Assembly: GCF_006385555.1 (NCBI RefSeq)
Contig: NZ_CP041036.1
Span: 682,001-746,000, forward strand
Origin: Shewanella polaris
GTDB taxonomy: Bacteria; Pseudomonadota; Gammaproteobacteria; Enterobacterales; Shewanellaceae
Length of the DNA: 64,000 nucleotides
Direction of reading: 5' to 3'
Shown: in pieces, positions 28,330 to 36,611 of the stretch
How the letters are laid out: each line of letters opens with the position of its first letter
Position numbering within the stretch: the stretch's first letter is position 1
Translations under genes and position numbers: made by a program
The notes under the pieces: model-generated
What the model saw: the letters and a program-made list of their open reading frames with translations, nothing else
What the model was told of the DNA's origin: nothing
The model's database searches: none

Positions 28330-29166
28330 ATGTTAGTACAAACTCAATTATTCCATGATGAAATTACGCTTAGACGCTACTCTGAGCGAACCCGTAAAGC
28401 TTATCTCTATGCCATTACGAAACTGGCAGAGCACTATAACCAATCGGCTGATACCATTACCGAGCCGCAATTAAGTGATTATTTCCGCCATTTAAACCTT
28501 GAAAGGCAATTATCAAGAGCGTCCATTCAGCTTCAGCTGAATGGTATTCACTTTTACTTTGAACACATTTTAAAGCGTCAATTTAGGATTGACGTGTGTT
28601 TGCCTCGCCCTAGCCAAAAACTGCCACAAGTGCTCAGTAAGCAAGATATTGGTCAGTTATTGCAGCACTGCCCCAATCAGAAATATCACGCCATGATAGC
28701 GCTGTGCTATGGCTGTGGATTACGGGTCAGTGAGTTGGTGAACATTAAAGTCAGTGATATTGATGGTCAGCGGCAGTTACTCAAAGTGTGTCAGGGCAAA
28801 GGTGCTAAAGACCGTTTAGTTATCATCTCTCCCTCACTGCTTAATTTATTGCGCCATTACTGGCTTAAGTATCATCCGCAAACGTGGCTGTTTGGTGTGC
28901 ATTCCCATGGCAACACCTACCCGTTAGATGTGTCAACCGTGCGTAAAACCCTAAAGAAAGCGGCGTTAGCCGCAGGGATCACCAAACCTTGCAGCCCGCA
29001 CAGCTTGCGCCATGCCTATGCGACACATCAATTGGCCGCTGGCATGTTACTGAATCAACTCCAACATCAACTAGGTCACAAAAGCATTAAAACCACAGAG
29101 CGATATCTGCACTGGTCGCCAGAGCTTGGGCATAAAGGGGGCGATTTACTCGCTGACTTGGGGTGA
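28330..29166 (+). CDS. Tyrosine recombinase of the IS91-like element
   Basis: The 278-residue protein is a tyrosine recombinase with the motifs CYGCGLRVSELVNIKV (catalytic Arg), GKGAKDRLVII, H-x-x-R in SPHSLRHAYATH, LGHKSIKTTERYLHW with the Tyr, and an N-terminal SAM-like core-binding domain (residues about 5-90). It lacks the IntI-specific insertion, so it is not a second integron integrase. AGGAGG lies 8 bp before the ATG. It sits immediately 5' of an IS91-type transposase, an arrangement known in some IS91 relatives. Its role in that element's movement is unclear. Confidence 0.88.
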   Translation: MLVQTQLFHDEITLRRYSERTRKAYLYAITKLAEHYNQSADTITEPQLSDYFRHLNLERQLSRASIQLQLNGIHFYFEHILKRQFRIDVCLPRPSQKLPQVLSKQDIGQLLQHCPNQKYHAMIALCYGCGLRVSELVNIKVSDIDGQRQLLKVCQGKGAKDRLVIISPSLLNLLRHYWLKYHPQTWLFGVHSHGNTYPLDVSTVRKTLKKAALAAGITKPCSPHSLRHAYATHQLAAGMLLNQLQHQLGHKSIKTTERYLHWSPELGHKGGDLLADLG

Positions 29167-29170
29167 TGAG

Positions 29171-30280
29171 ATGGCGCATTATCACTTGAGTGACATATTG
29201 CAAACCCACTATGGTCACTACCAGCAACATCATCGACTGAGTCAGCAACAGCGTTTGGTGTGTCAGCGTATTTTGGCTTGCCGCACCGCCGCACTTGGTC
29301 AACAGCAGTGGCAATGTAATCAATGTCACTATCAGCAAAGCGTGTTCTGCTCATGCCGAGACAGACATTGTCCACGCTGCCAAGGTAAACAAACCCAAGC
29401 ATGGATAGAGAAGCAGCAGCAACAAGTACTGCATTGTCGCTATTTTCATTTGGTGTTTACCTTGCCCCATGAGCTCAACTCGCTTACCCAAACCGATGAG
29501 CAAGCTAAGCTTGTGTATAGCGCATTGTTTGAGGCTGTGTGGCAAACCTTAAGCCAATTTGGTATGACCCGTAAGCATTTACAAGGTCAGCTGGGGTGCA
29601 CTGCCGTGCTGCATACATGGGGGCAAACCCTAACCCAGCATATCCACTTACACTGTTTAATCCCAGGCGGAGTGGTCACTGAGCAAGGTCTGTGGCGCAG
29701 CGTTAAATCAGACTATTTATTTCCTGTTAAGGCGGTCTCAACCGTGTTCAAAGCTAAGATGTTGGCTGCTCTGCGCCAGCGTGAACTGACCATTCCCGAG
29801 GCCAATAACCTCATCAATAAGGCGTGGTGCGTATACAGTAAAGCGTGTCTTTATAAAGCTGAAACCGTAGTGGCTTATCTCGGGCGTTACACCCGAAAAG
29901 GCATGCTACATGAATCACGGCTTAAGGCGGTCACCAAAGATCGTATTGATATCAGCTACACCGACTATGTCGATAACCAGCGTAAAATCATGCAACTGAC
30001 TCCTGAAGAACTCATTAGGCGTTACTTATTACATGTACTGCCTAAAGGGGTGATGCGGATAAGGCATTTTGGTTTTTTAGCCAACAGCTGTCGGCGTAAA
30101 AGGCTCGCCAAAATTAGAGAGCAACTGGGGAGTAAAGCGAAAGACATCCCATCAGCAATCACTGATACATTAGGCCACTGGTGTTGTCCGCAGTGCGCCA
30201 ATGGACGGCTAATGTTTATGGGACTGGTGCCACTGCTAACGATGTTAGCGCGTGAAGCAAAGTTGAAGCTGTCAGGTTAG
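29171..30280 (+). CDS. IS91-family HUH transposase
   Basis: The protein (369 aa) is a rolling-circle transposase. The N-terminal zinc finger region has CNQCHY, CSCRDRHCPRCQG. The metal-binding motif is HIHLHCLIPGG, and the catalytic Tyr region is VAYLGRYTRKG with two Tyr four residues apart. I start at the ATG at 29171, 5 bp after the recombinase stop. An upstream in-frame ATG at 29126 lies inside the recombinase gene. It appears complete, so the element may be active. Confidence 0.9.
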   Translation: MAHYHLSDILQTHYGHYQQHHRLSQQQRLVCQRILACRTAALGQQQWQCNQCHYQQSVFCSCRDRHCPRCQGKQTQAWIEKQQQQVLHCRYFHLVFTLPHELNSLTQTDEQAKLVYSALFEAVWQTLSQFGMTRKHLQGQLGCTAVLHTWGQTLTQHIHLHCLIPGGVVTEQGLWRSVKSDYLFPVKAVSTVFKAKMLAALRQRELTIPEANNLINKAWCVYSKACLYKAETVVAYLGRYTRKGMLHESRLKAVTKDRIDISYTDYVDNQRKIMQLTPEELIRRYLLHVLPKGVMRIRHFGFLANSCRRKRLAKIREQLGSKAKDIPSAITDTLGHWCCPQCANGRLMFMGLVPLLTMLAREAKLKLSG

Positions 30281-30549
30281 TCAGATTAAGTGGGGGGATG
30301 TCAGCAAATAAAGCAGGCTCAGCTAATCTTAGATTAGGTGGGTCGATGGCACACGATTTGGTATCGAGAAATCAGTAAATAAGGCAATAATCGAGCAATG
30401 GAAAAAGATGAAAGCCAACAAAATCCACCCTAAAAGGTGTAATCAGAACAGACGATTAGCCGAAAGGTTGTACAAAATACCACTACCGTTAAAAAGCAAA
30501 TTCCTATAGCATAAATCATACCGATTAATTTGGATGTGGCATCGGCCAA
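30281..30549. other. 3' part of the IS91-like element and cassette remnant
   Basis: No gene was found. The region must include the right end of the IS91-like element and possibly the remains of the cassette that owned the attC at 30550. Several short inverted repeats are present. Confidence 0.35.
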
Positions 30550-30609
30550 GTCCAACAAGCGATTTATGCTTTGCAAACAACGCAACGCATAAATACTAAA
30601 ACGTTATAT
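30550..30609 (+). other. attC site 0 (cassette lost)
   Basis: GTCCAAC (30550-30556) opens the site and GTTATAT (30603-30609) closes it. Between them ATTTATGC and GCATAAAT are inverted around a second short stem, the fold expected of attC. The cassette this site belonged to is missing, probably removed by the IS91-like insertion. Confidence 0.6.
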
Positions 30610-30623
30610 TGCAAAAGGTAGGC

Positions 30624-31061
30624 ATGGAGTTTTATCCACCAAAAGGAAGTAGTTTCGCTATTCGATTATTGAGAATGGTTATATTCGTATCAATGGTTTT
30701 TGTACTTTCAAAACTGTTGTATGAAGTAAATCAACTCAATCACTATCCCGCGTATTTAAACGATATTGTTTTTGTTGTTTTGTGTATAACTCTCGGTTGG
30801 TTTTTTCGTATTAAAAATACATGGGAATACTCTGAACAAGGTTTAATTATCTCAGCTGACGCAAACCTATTTGGTTTTGTGTTTATCGTTGCAAAGCTTA
30901 ATGGTGTAAATAAGTATCAGTTTAGGCTTTGGAATCATGATTCTCATAGCTTTACTCTTAACTCTGATCTCACTATCAATATATGCTTTAAATCGCCTGA
31001 AAAAATAGCGGTTGGTGGTTGCCATCTTTTATGCAAAAATAAAGAGATTAAACCAAATTAA
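30624..31061 (+). CDS. Integron cassette 1: membrane protein, unknown
   Basis: The protein (145 aa from the ATG at 30624; a TTG at 30609 is the alternative) has two predicted membrane helices at about residues 15-35 and 45-65. A soluble part follows that contains WEYSEQGLIISAD, a pattern resembling small PH-like membrane proteins. I do not recognise a family. Its cassette begins at the GTTATAT core and ends in a matching ATATAAC (31077-31083), where an IS110-type element has inserted. Confidence 0.6.
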   Translation: MEFYPPKGSSFAIRLLRMVIFVSMVFVLSKLLYEVNQLNHYPAYLNDIVFVVLCITLGWFFRIKNTWEYSEQGLIISADANLFGFVFIVAKLNGVNKYQFRLWNHDSHSFTLNSDLTINICFKSPEKIAVGGCHLLCKNKEIKPN

Positions 31062-31083
31062 ATTAGCGTAGTTGCAATATAAC

Positions 31084-32689
31084 ACATATGAGCCTTCCGC
31101 CAGTCAATAGGCGCGCCTAACTTATTTGACTGCTTTTGCAGTCAAATTAAAATCAATCAACAAATTCATTTACTTCGTCTGTCATTTAGCTGTCAAATCA
31201 TCGTTTACAGCAAACACATATAGAGGCTCTCTTAGTGCGATCTTATCACTGCCTGACGCTTTTCATTCCTTTGAAATGTCAGGGGCACTAGACATTTATC
31301 GGTTAACCCTAAGATGGCACTATTCAAGTCAGAGGTGCTTTTTGCACAGTTAGTTTCAGGCTCATTTAGGGTGTAAACGACTTTGTTGATTGTATTCATT
31401 AATGCGCGCCAATAAGGTGTCTAATCAAGGCGATGTAGCTTAAATAGCATTTGGCATAGTGATGATGGTGAGAAGTCATTGCTTCATTAGCCACATCATT
31501 CACGGTCATGCTCGCTTCTCTTTTTAAGAGTATCTAGTTAGACGTTCAGCTCACCTTATTGCGCGACTTATCCTTTTAAGAATCGTTGTTCATCAAACAC
31601 CGTTTTGTTCTTCAGCATGAAATAGACGCAGCGGCCAAGCTTATGTGCCAGTGCAGACAACGCTTTTGCTTTACTCATTCGTTTTTGTAATCGATTAAGG
31701 TAGTTACGTGCTTTGTCATTACCACGTAGGTAAAGCACCGCTGCTTCGGAGAATGCCCATTTCAAATGAGCATTACCGATTTTATTGCCATTTGTGCCGT
31801 AGGTTTTACCGGCTGACTCCGCTTTGCATTTGACCAATCGAGAGTATGACGCAAACTTTTGTACTGATTCAAATCGACTGATATCACCGATTTCATAGAG
31901 GATTGTCAGCGATAAAATCTTACCAATGCCAGGTACTGTTTTAAGTAGTTCTAAATAGACGGGGTTATGGTTTTTGGCTTGTTTTTCGATGAACCATTCA
32001 ACCTGTGCGAGTTCCTTTGCATAACAATCAAGTAATGCCATGTCTAAATCAATGTTGCGCTGCACGATAGGGTCTTGATATTGCTCGCGAAGTTTTTGTC
32101 TTGCAGAGATATTTTTAAGATTAAGTTCAGTTGCAGGTAAATTGTATTGGCTATTAGTGTTAACCACATGACCTTTAAGCATAGCGCCGTGACGGACAAT
32201 CTTCATTCTACGACGTAGTAGGTCACGTGCTGCGCGCATTTCACTTGGATAATCATAAGCTATTGGAAAGTTACCACCACGCAGTAGTGTGGCAATTTTA
32301 AAGGAATCGACTTTATCATTTTTGGTTTTACCACCGTGAATCGCCTTCATATAAAGCGCATGACCTAAGATAAAATCAATCCCAAGTTCAGCACACCAGT
32401 CAGACACCCAATACCAGCAATGCATGCACTCAACCCCGACAATCACATTGCCGATATAGGGTTCTAGAATGAGTAATAAGTCATCTTTATCAGCACCAAT
32501 CTTTTTATGGATGACAACTTCCCCTTTAGAATCAATGATACAAACGTAAAGTAAGCGTGCATGTAAATCGATACCACAGTAGTATGGATGTGAGTTATTA
32601 TAAAATCTCATTGAGCTTTCTCCTGTTGGTTTAGTCACCTTAAGCATACCGCTGATGCGGCTTGCTAGGGAGGGGGCTCAATGAGTATC
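31084..32689 (-). mobile_element. IS1111-attC-type element, copy 1 (intact)
   Basis: A 1.6-kb element is inserted exactly after the AAC of an attC R'' box (ATATAAC) and before AAGCTAATAA. It matches the copy at 33697-35301 from end to end. Boundaries come from comparing the two insertions; there is no target duplication, as expected for IS1111 elements. One group of these elements is known to target attC sites. It carries one transposase gene on the minus strand and about 480 bp of non-coding DNA on the other side. Confidence 0.85.
31568..32611 (-). CDS. IS110/IS1111-family DEDD transposase
   Basis: The protein (347 aa) has an N-terminal DEDD domain (GIDLHARLLYVCII, then GVECMHCWYWV and KNDKVDSFKIA) and a C-terminal Transposase_20 domain around LKTVPGIGKILSLTILYEIG. 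I start at the ATG at 32611, with AGGAG nine bases upstream. An ATG 36 bp upstream lies near the element end. The gene is intact. IS110 transposases may use a guide RNA from the element's non-coding end, so the non-coding part could matter. Confidence 0.9.
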   Translation of the reverse strand: MRFYNNSHPYYCGIDLHARLLYVCIIDSKGEVVIHKKIGADKDDLLLILEPYIGNVIVGVECMHCWYWVSDWCAELGIDFILGHALYMKAIHGGKTKNDKVDSFKIATLLRGGNFPIAYDYPSEMRAARDLLRRRMKIVRHGAMLKGHVVNTNSQYNLPATELNLKNISARQKLREQYQDPIVQRNIDLDMALLDCYAKELAQVEWFIEKQAKNHNPVYLELLKTVPGIGKILSLTILYEIGDISRFESVQKFASYSRLVKCKAESAGKTYGTNGNKIGNAHLKWAFSEAAVLYLRGNDKARNYLNRLQKRMSKAKALSALAHKLGRCVYFMLKNKTVFDEQRFLKG

Positions 32690-32780
32690 AAGCTAATAAA
32701 CAAGGACAAAAAACAGTTTGCTGTTTTCGTCCCTCAACATTTTAGCAAACAATTTTTTGCCTGTTATTAGGGCGTTAGTA
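32690..32780 (+). other. attC site 1, 3' part (split by IS)
   Basis: The site started at ATATAAC (31077-31083) and is interrupted by the IS1111-type element. The remainder has CTAATAA near the junction inverted to TTATTAG before the closing core GTTAGTA (32774-32780). Confidence 0.8.
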
Positions 32781-32811
32781 GTCAAAGGTTCATCATAGAA
32801 AGGAATCTCAA

Positions 32812-32991
32812 ATGAATAAACAAACTAAAGAAAATCTAGCTGAAGCAGCACTCATTGGAACTGGGCTTTTGAGTAAATTTGCTCTCTTGAAATCAATGAC
32901 GGAATCTAAAACATTAACCATAATGGTGATCCTTGGCTTACTATTTTTTAGTGGTTTTATTTTGTTTTTAGTAAAGATGGCTGGCGCCTAA
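32812..32991 (+). CDS. Integron cassette 2: 59-aa single-helix protein
   Basis: This small gene starts at an ATG preceded by AAAGGAATC. The protein has an amphipathic N-terminal half (MNKQTKENLAEAALIGTG) and a C-terminal membrane helix (TIMVILGLLFFSGFILFLV). It fills a complete cassette: the core GTTAGTA before it pairs with CTACTAAC after it. No family is recognised. Size and shape resemble holin-like or toxin-like peptides, but that is only analogy. Confidence 0.65.
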   Translation: MNKQTKENLAEAALIGTGLLSKFALLKSMTESKTLTIMVILGLLFFSGFILFLVKMAGA

Positions 32992-33006
32992 AGTTAATCT
33001 GTCAGC

Positions 33007-33107
33007 TACTAACAAGCTGCTAAATCCAGATTCACCAAGGCTGTCACGCCATTTGCTGAGCAAATCGCCCACCAGCACTTGGTTCACTTATTAGCAGGGC
33101 GTTAGGT
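33007..33107 (+). other. attC site 2 (intact)
   Basis: TACTAAC (33007-33013) opens and GTTAGGT (33101-33107) closes the site. AAGCTGCTAA is inverted to TTAGCAG, and an inner stem around ATTTGCTGAGCAAAT is present. This is the cleanest attC between two cassettes here. Confidence 0.85.
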
Positions 33108-33125
33108 GCTTAGGAGATTCTGATT

Positions 33126-33686
33126 TTGATATGTTGCGGAAATAAAATTTCAAGCCCTGATTTTATTGATGGGACAGCTTACTTTGTTTGCAATGAGTGT
33201 GGGAATGTTCGAGAGATTAAAAACTATCGAACCTATACACCTGAAGAATCACTTGTTTATTTTGAAAATAAATATGGACTAAATCTACCCTCAAAATATA
33301 TAGAGGTTTCTGGTTCACGCTCAACTAAGGTCATTAAGCTTAATTCGACTGATATTGAATCGTTGAATTTTTATTTCGATGACGGGTTCTATGAAATTGG
33401 TCGCTTCGCAAGCATAGACCCTAACCATAAGAACTCTATATATGACAATATAAGTTCAGGACGAGAATGGGGACTTCAAAATAAATTTATTCCACTCGAA
33501 GGTGATGGGCATACTTGGTTAGCTCTTGATTACAGAGAATCAAACGTAGAGCCTAAAGTTGTAGTTACTGAAACAGATGATGGAAATAGCTTAGTCGTTG
33601 CAAATAGTTTTGATGAATTCATATCAAATCTTCTTCGATACGAAGAGGTTTATGATTTAAATGGTAATATCATTTATAAAAAATAA
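33126..33686 (+). CDS. Integron cassette 3: SMI1/KNR4-like protein
   Basis: The 186-residue protein resembles the SMI1/KNR4 (SUKH) superfamily: EESLVYFENKYGLNLPSKYIEV at the N-terminal side, then a phi-W-L-A-LDYR strand (HTWLALDYRES) and a terminal SFDEFISNLL. SUKH proteins include immunity proteins of contact-dependent toxins. It is preceded by a Cys motif pair (MICCG, CNECGN) that could bind zinc. The start is uncertain: TTG at 33126 has TAGGAG upstream, and no in-frame ATG exists nearby. The gene ends 3 bp before its attC, which carries the second IS copy. Confidence 0.75.
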   Translation: MICCGNKISSPDFIDGTAYFVCNECGNVREIKNYRTYTPEESLVYFENKYGLNLPSKYIEVSGSRSTKVIKLNSTDIESLNFYFDDGFYEIGRFASIDPNHKNSIYDNISSGREWGLQNKFIPLEGDGHTWLALDYRESNVEPKVVVTETDDGNSLVVANSFDEFISNLLRYEEVYDLNGNIIYKK

Positions 33687-33696
33687 AGCGCCTAAC

Positions 33697-35301
33697 ACAT
33701 ATGAGCCTTCCGCCAGTCAATAGGCGCGCCTAACTTATTTGACTGCTTTTGCAGTCAAATTAAAATCAATCAACAAATTCATTTACTTCGTCTGTCATTT
33801 AGCTGTCAAATCATCGTTTACAGCAAACACATATAGAGGCTCTCTTAGTGCGATCTTATCACTGCCTGACGCTTTTCATTCCTTTGAAATGTCAGGGGCA
33901 CTAGACATTTATCGGTTAACCCTAAGATGGCACTATTCAAGTCAGAGGTGCTTTTTGCACAGTTAGTTTCAGGCTCATTTAGGGTGTAAACGACTTTGTT
34001 GATTGTATTCATTAATGCGCGCCAATAAGGTGTCTAATCAAGGCGATGTAGCTTAAATAGCATTTGGCATAGTGATGATGGTGAGAAGTCATTGCTTCAT
34101 TAGCCACATCATTCACGGTCATGCTCGCTTCTCTTTTTAAGAGTATCTAGTTAGACGTTCAGCTCACCTTATTGCGCGACTTATCCTTTTAAGAATCGTT
34201 GTTCATCAAACACCGTTTTGTTCTTCAGCATGAAATAGACGCAGCGGCCAAGCTTATGTGCCAGTGCAGACAACGCTTTTGCTTTACTCATTCGTTTTTG
34301 TAATCGATTAAGGTAGTTACGTGCTTTGTCATTACCACGTAGGTAAAGCACCGCTGCTTCGGAGAATGCCCATTTCAAATGAGCATTACCGATTTTATTG
34401 CCATTTGTGCCGTAGGTTTTACCGGCTGACTCCGCTTTGCATTTGACCAATCGAGAGTATGACGCAAACTTTTGTACTGATTCAAATCGACTGATATCAC
34501 CGATTTCATAGAGGATTGTCAGCGATAAAATCTTACCAATGCCAGGTACTGTTTTAAGTAGTTCTAAATAGACGGGGTTATGGTTTTTGGCTTGTTTTTC
34601 GATGAACCATTCAACCTGTGCGAGTTCCTTTGCATAACAATCAAGTAATGCCATGTCTAAATCAATGTTGCGCTGCACGATAGGGTCTTGATATTGCTCG
34701 CGAAGTTTTTGTCTTGCAGAGATATTTTTAAGATTAAGTTCAGTTGCAGGTAAATTGTATTGGCTATTAGTGTTAACCACATGACCTTTAAGCATAGCGC
34801 CGTGACGGACAATCTTCATTCTACGACGTAGTAGGTCACGTGCTGCGCGCATTTCACTTGGATAATCATAAGCTATTGGAAAGTTACCACCACGCAGTAG
34901 TGTGGCAATTTTAAAGGAATCGACTTTATCATTTTTGGTTTTACCACCGTGAATCGCCTTCATATAAAGCGATGACCTAAGATAAAATCAATCCCAAGTT
35001 CAGCACACCAGTCAGACACCCAATACCAGCAATGCATGCACTCAACCCCGACAATCACATTGCCGATATAGGGTTCTAGAATGAGTAATAAGTCATCTTT
35101 ATCAGCACCAATCTTTTTATGGATGACAACTTCCCCTTTAGAATCAATGATACAAACGTAAAGTAAGCGTGCATGTAAATCGATACCACAGTAGTATGGA
35201 TGTGAGTTATTATAAAATCTCATTGAGCTTTCTCCTGTTGGTTTAGTCACCTTAAGCATACCGCTGATGCGGCTTGCTAGGGAGGGGGCTCAATGAGTAT
35301 C
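33697..35301 (-). mobile_element. IS1111-attC-type element, copy 2 (transposase broken)
   Basis: This copy is inserted after GCCTAAC (33690-33696) at the position equivalent to copy 1. The shared region is one base shorter than copy 1 (1612 against 1613 bp), which is accounted for by one deletion in the transposase gene. The near identity points to a recent duplication. Confidence 0.85.
34181..35223 (-). pseudogene. IS110/IS1111 transposase with a one-base deletion
   Basis: The reading frame follows the intact copy from its ATG at 35223 until about 34971, where one C is missing. The frame then shifts. The remaining 260 residues, containing part of the DEDD domain and all of Transposase_20, are in a different frame. 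It is probably inactive but could be mobilised by copy 1. Confidence 0.9.
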
Positions 35302-35399
35302 AAGGCCAGTCAATCTGACCTTCAAACGTTGTCCTCTTTTTTGCAAAATACCGCAAATAAGCAGCCAACATTTTCCAGCAGTTGCTGGCGGCGTTAGCT
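35302..35399 (+). other. attC site 3, 3' part (split by IS)
   Basis: The site opens with GCCTAAC at 33690-33696 and resumes after the element with AAGGCCAG. This is inverted to CTGGCGG before the closing core GTTAGCT (35393-35399). Confidence 0.75.
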
Positions 35400-35432
35400 T
35401 TTTCAAATGTATATAAGTTGAGATGTTTACAG

Positions 35433-36611
35433 ATGTACATATACAAATATCAGAGTGTTAGTCCTCTATCTTTAATGATGCTAAAACGTGGTGAAGTTTA
35501 TTTTGCCTCTGCAAGTGAGTTAAATGATAGGCATGAGTGTAGAGCTAGATATCTATTTAATGCTCCAAAAGAGGTTTGGACTCGATTTGTCGATTATGTG
35601 TTATGTAAAGTCAGCTCTAAATACCCTCTTTATCAATCTCCTCAAGATGCATACAAGCTGATTGAATTAGCTGAACCTATTTTTGACGCTGGTTATAGCC
35701 AAATAAAGAAAAGAAACCTGACTGTATATGATGCTGTTCAGCTCTTTAATTATGGTTTTGAAGCTGTTCTAGGCGAAAACTTTAGCCCAGAAGAAAAGAA
35801 GAAGATCAGACAATATACTGAGAGTTACTTGTTAGGGTTAAGTGAGAGCGAACTTGTGGAAAATAAGCACATTTGTTCCTTCTCCAAAAATGCGATAAAC
35901 CCTACAATGTGGGGGCATTATGGGGCAGCCGAAACTGGCTTTGTCGTTATATATGAAAGCTCTGATGGTTTTGTTGACGTTGAGTCGACATTGCCCAACT
36001 TATCTGGTTATAGAGAAAAAGAAGAAGGGTGGCATGAGATAGGTAGTTATAATAATGAAAGTTTGATGTTAAAAGACGTTATTTACTCTAGGCAACCTTG
36101 CAAAGTTAACGCCTTTGAAAGACTTATACATAAATTTCGTTTCAGCGAAAGAGAAGCTCATTACGATGTGCCTGAAAGCTTTCTGGGTATGATTGACCAA
36201 ATGGAAGTAAATAAAGTTGGATTAGTTAAGTTTACTGATTGGAAGTATGAGCAAGAGGTTCGCTTACTATTCCCCACCTATGAAGAGCTACCTTCAGAGC
36301 ATCGTTGCTTAAAAGTAAATAGTTGCCATATAAAAGGAGTTATCTTTGGTCCTAAGACTTCAGATAGTTCAAAAGAAAGAGTTTTAATGGCTTGTGCTCA
36401 TTTATTAGAACTAGCAAAAGATCTGCCAAGCTTAGCTGTTTTTCAGGCGTTAGAGTCGCACGATAGCTACTCTTGTCAAGTAGCTCCTGTGGGTATGGTC
36501 TCAAAGTTTTTTTCATCAAAACTCCTCCCCCTAACAGAATACGAACGTTTAAATCTGGATCAAAAAGAGTATTTGGGTAAGTTGGGTAAAAGTATTATAG
36601 AACAAAGCTAA
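35433..36611 (+). CDS. Integron cassette 4: DUF2971 protein
   Basis: The protein (392 aa) belongs to the DUF2971 family of unknown function. The N-terminal YKYQSVSPLSLMMLKRGEVY and FASASELNDRHEC segments are the family signature, and HICSFSKNAINPTMWGHYG follows. At almost 1.2 kb the gene is long for an integron cassette. I start at the ATG at 35433; the frame extends upstream to 35382, but that lies inside the attC site. The stop codon lies within the R'' core of the following attC. Confidence 0.8.
   Translation: MYIYKYQSVSPLSLMMLKRGEVYFASASELNDRHECRARYLFNAPKEVWTRFVDYVLCKVSSKYPLYQSPQDAYKLIELAEPIFDAGYSQIKKRNLTVYDAVQLFNYGFEAVLGENFSPEEKKKIRQYTESYLLGLSESELVENKHICSFSKNAINPTMWGHYGAAETGFVVIYESSDGFVDVESTLPNLSGYREKEEGWHEIGSYNNESLMLKDVIYSRQPCKVNAFERLIHKFRFSEREAHYDVPESFLGMIDQMEVNKVGLVKFTDWKYEQEVRLLFPTYEELPSEHRCLKVNSCHIKGVIFGPKTSDSSKERVLMACAHLLELAKDLPSLAVFQALESHDSYSCQVAPVGMVSKFFSSKLLPLTEYERLNLDQKEYLGKLGKSIIEQS

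Larger units (their letters stand above)
28247..30540 (+). mobile_element. IS91-like element with accessory tyrosine recombinase
   Basis: The element carries two overlapping-style genes: a tyrosine recombinase (28330) and an HUH transposase (29171). Its left end is fixed at 28247 by comparison with a 90-bp identical remnant at 36706-36795; both are preceded by GTTGAAC. IS91-family elements insert next to GAAC. The right end is not determined. It must lie between the transposase stop (30280) and the attC site at 30550; a hairpin (CCGAT with ATCGG, about 30520-30545) is a candidate end structure. Confidence 0.8.

Noticed and set aside
28330..29166. Second integron integrase
   Set aside because: The recombinase lacks the IntI-specific insertion and is part of the IS91-like element, as shown by the remnant at 36706.
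31126..31353. 75-codon frame present identically in both IS1111-type copies (also 33739-33966)
   Set aside because: Its conservation is explained by the element duplication. It has no ribosome site and lies in the non-coding arm of the element.
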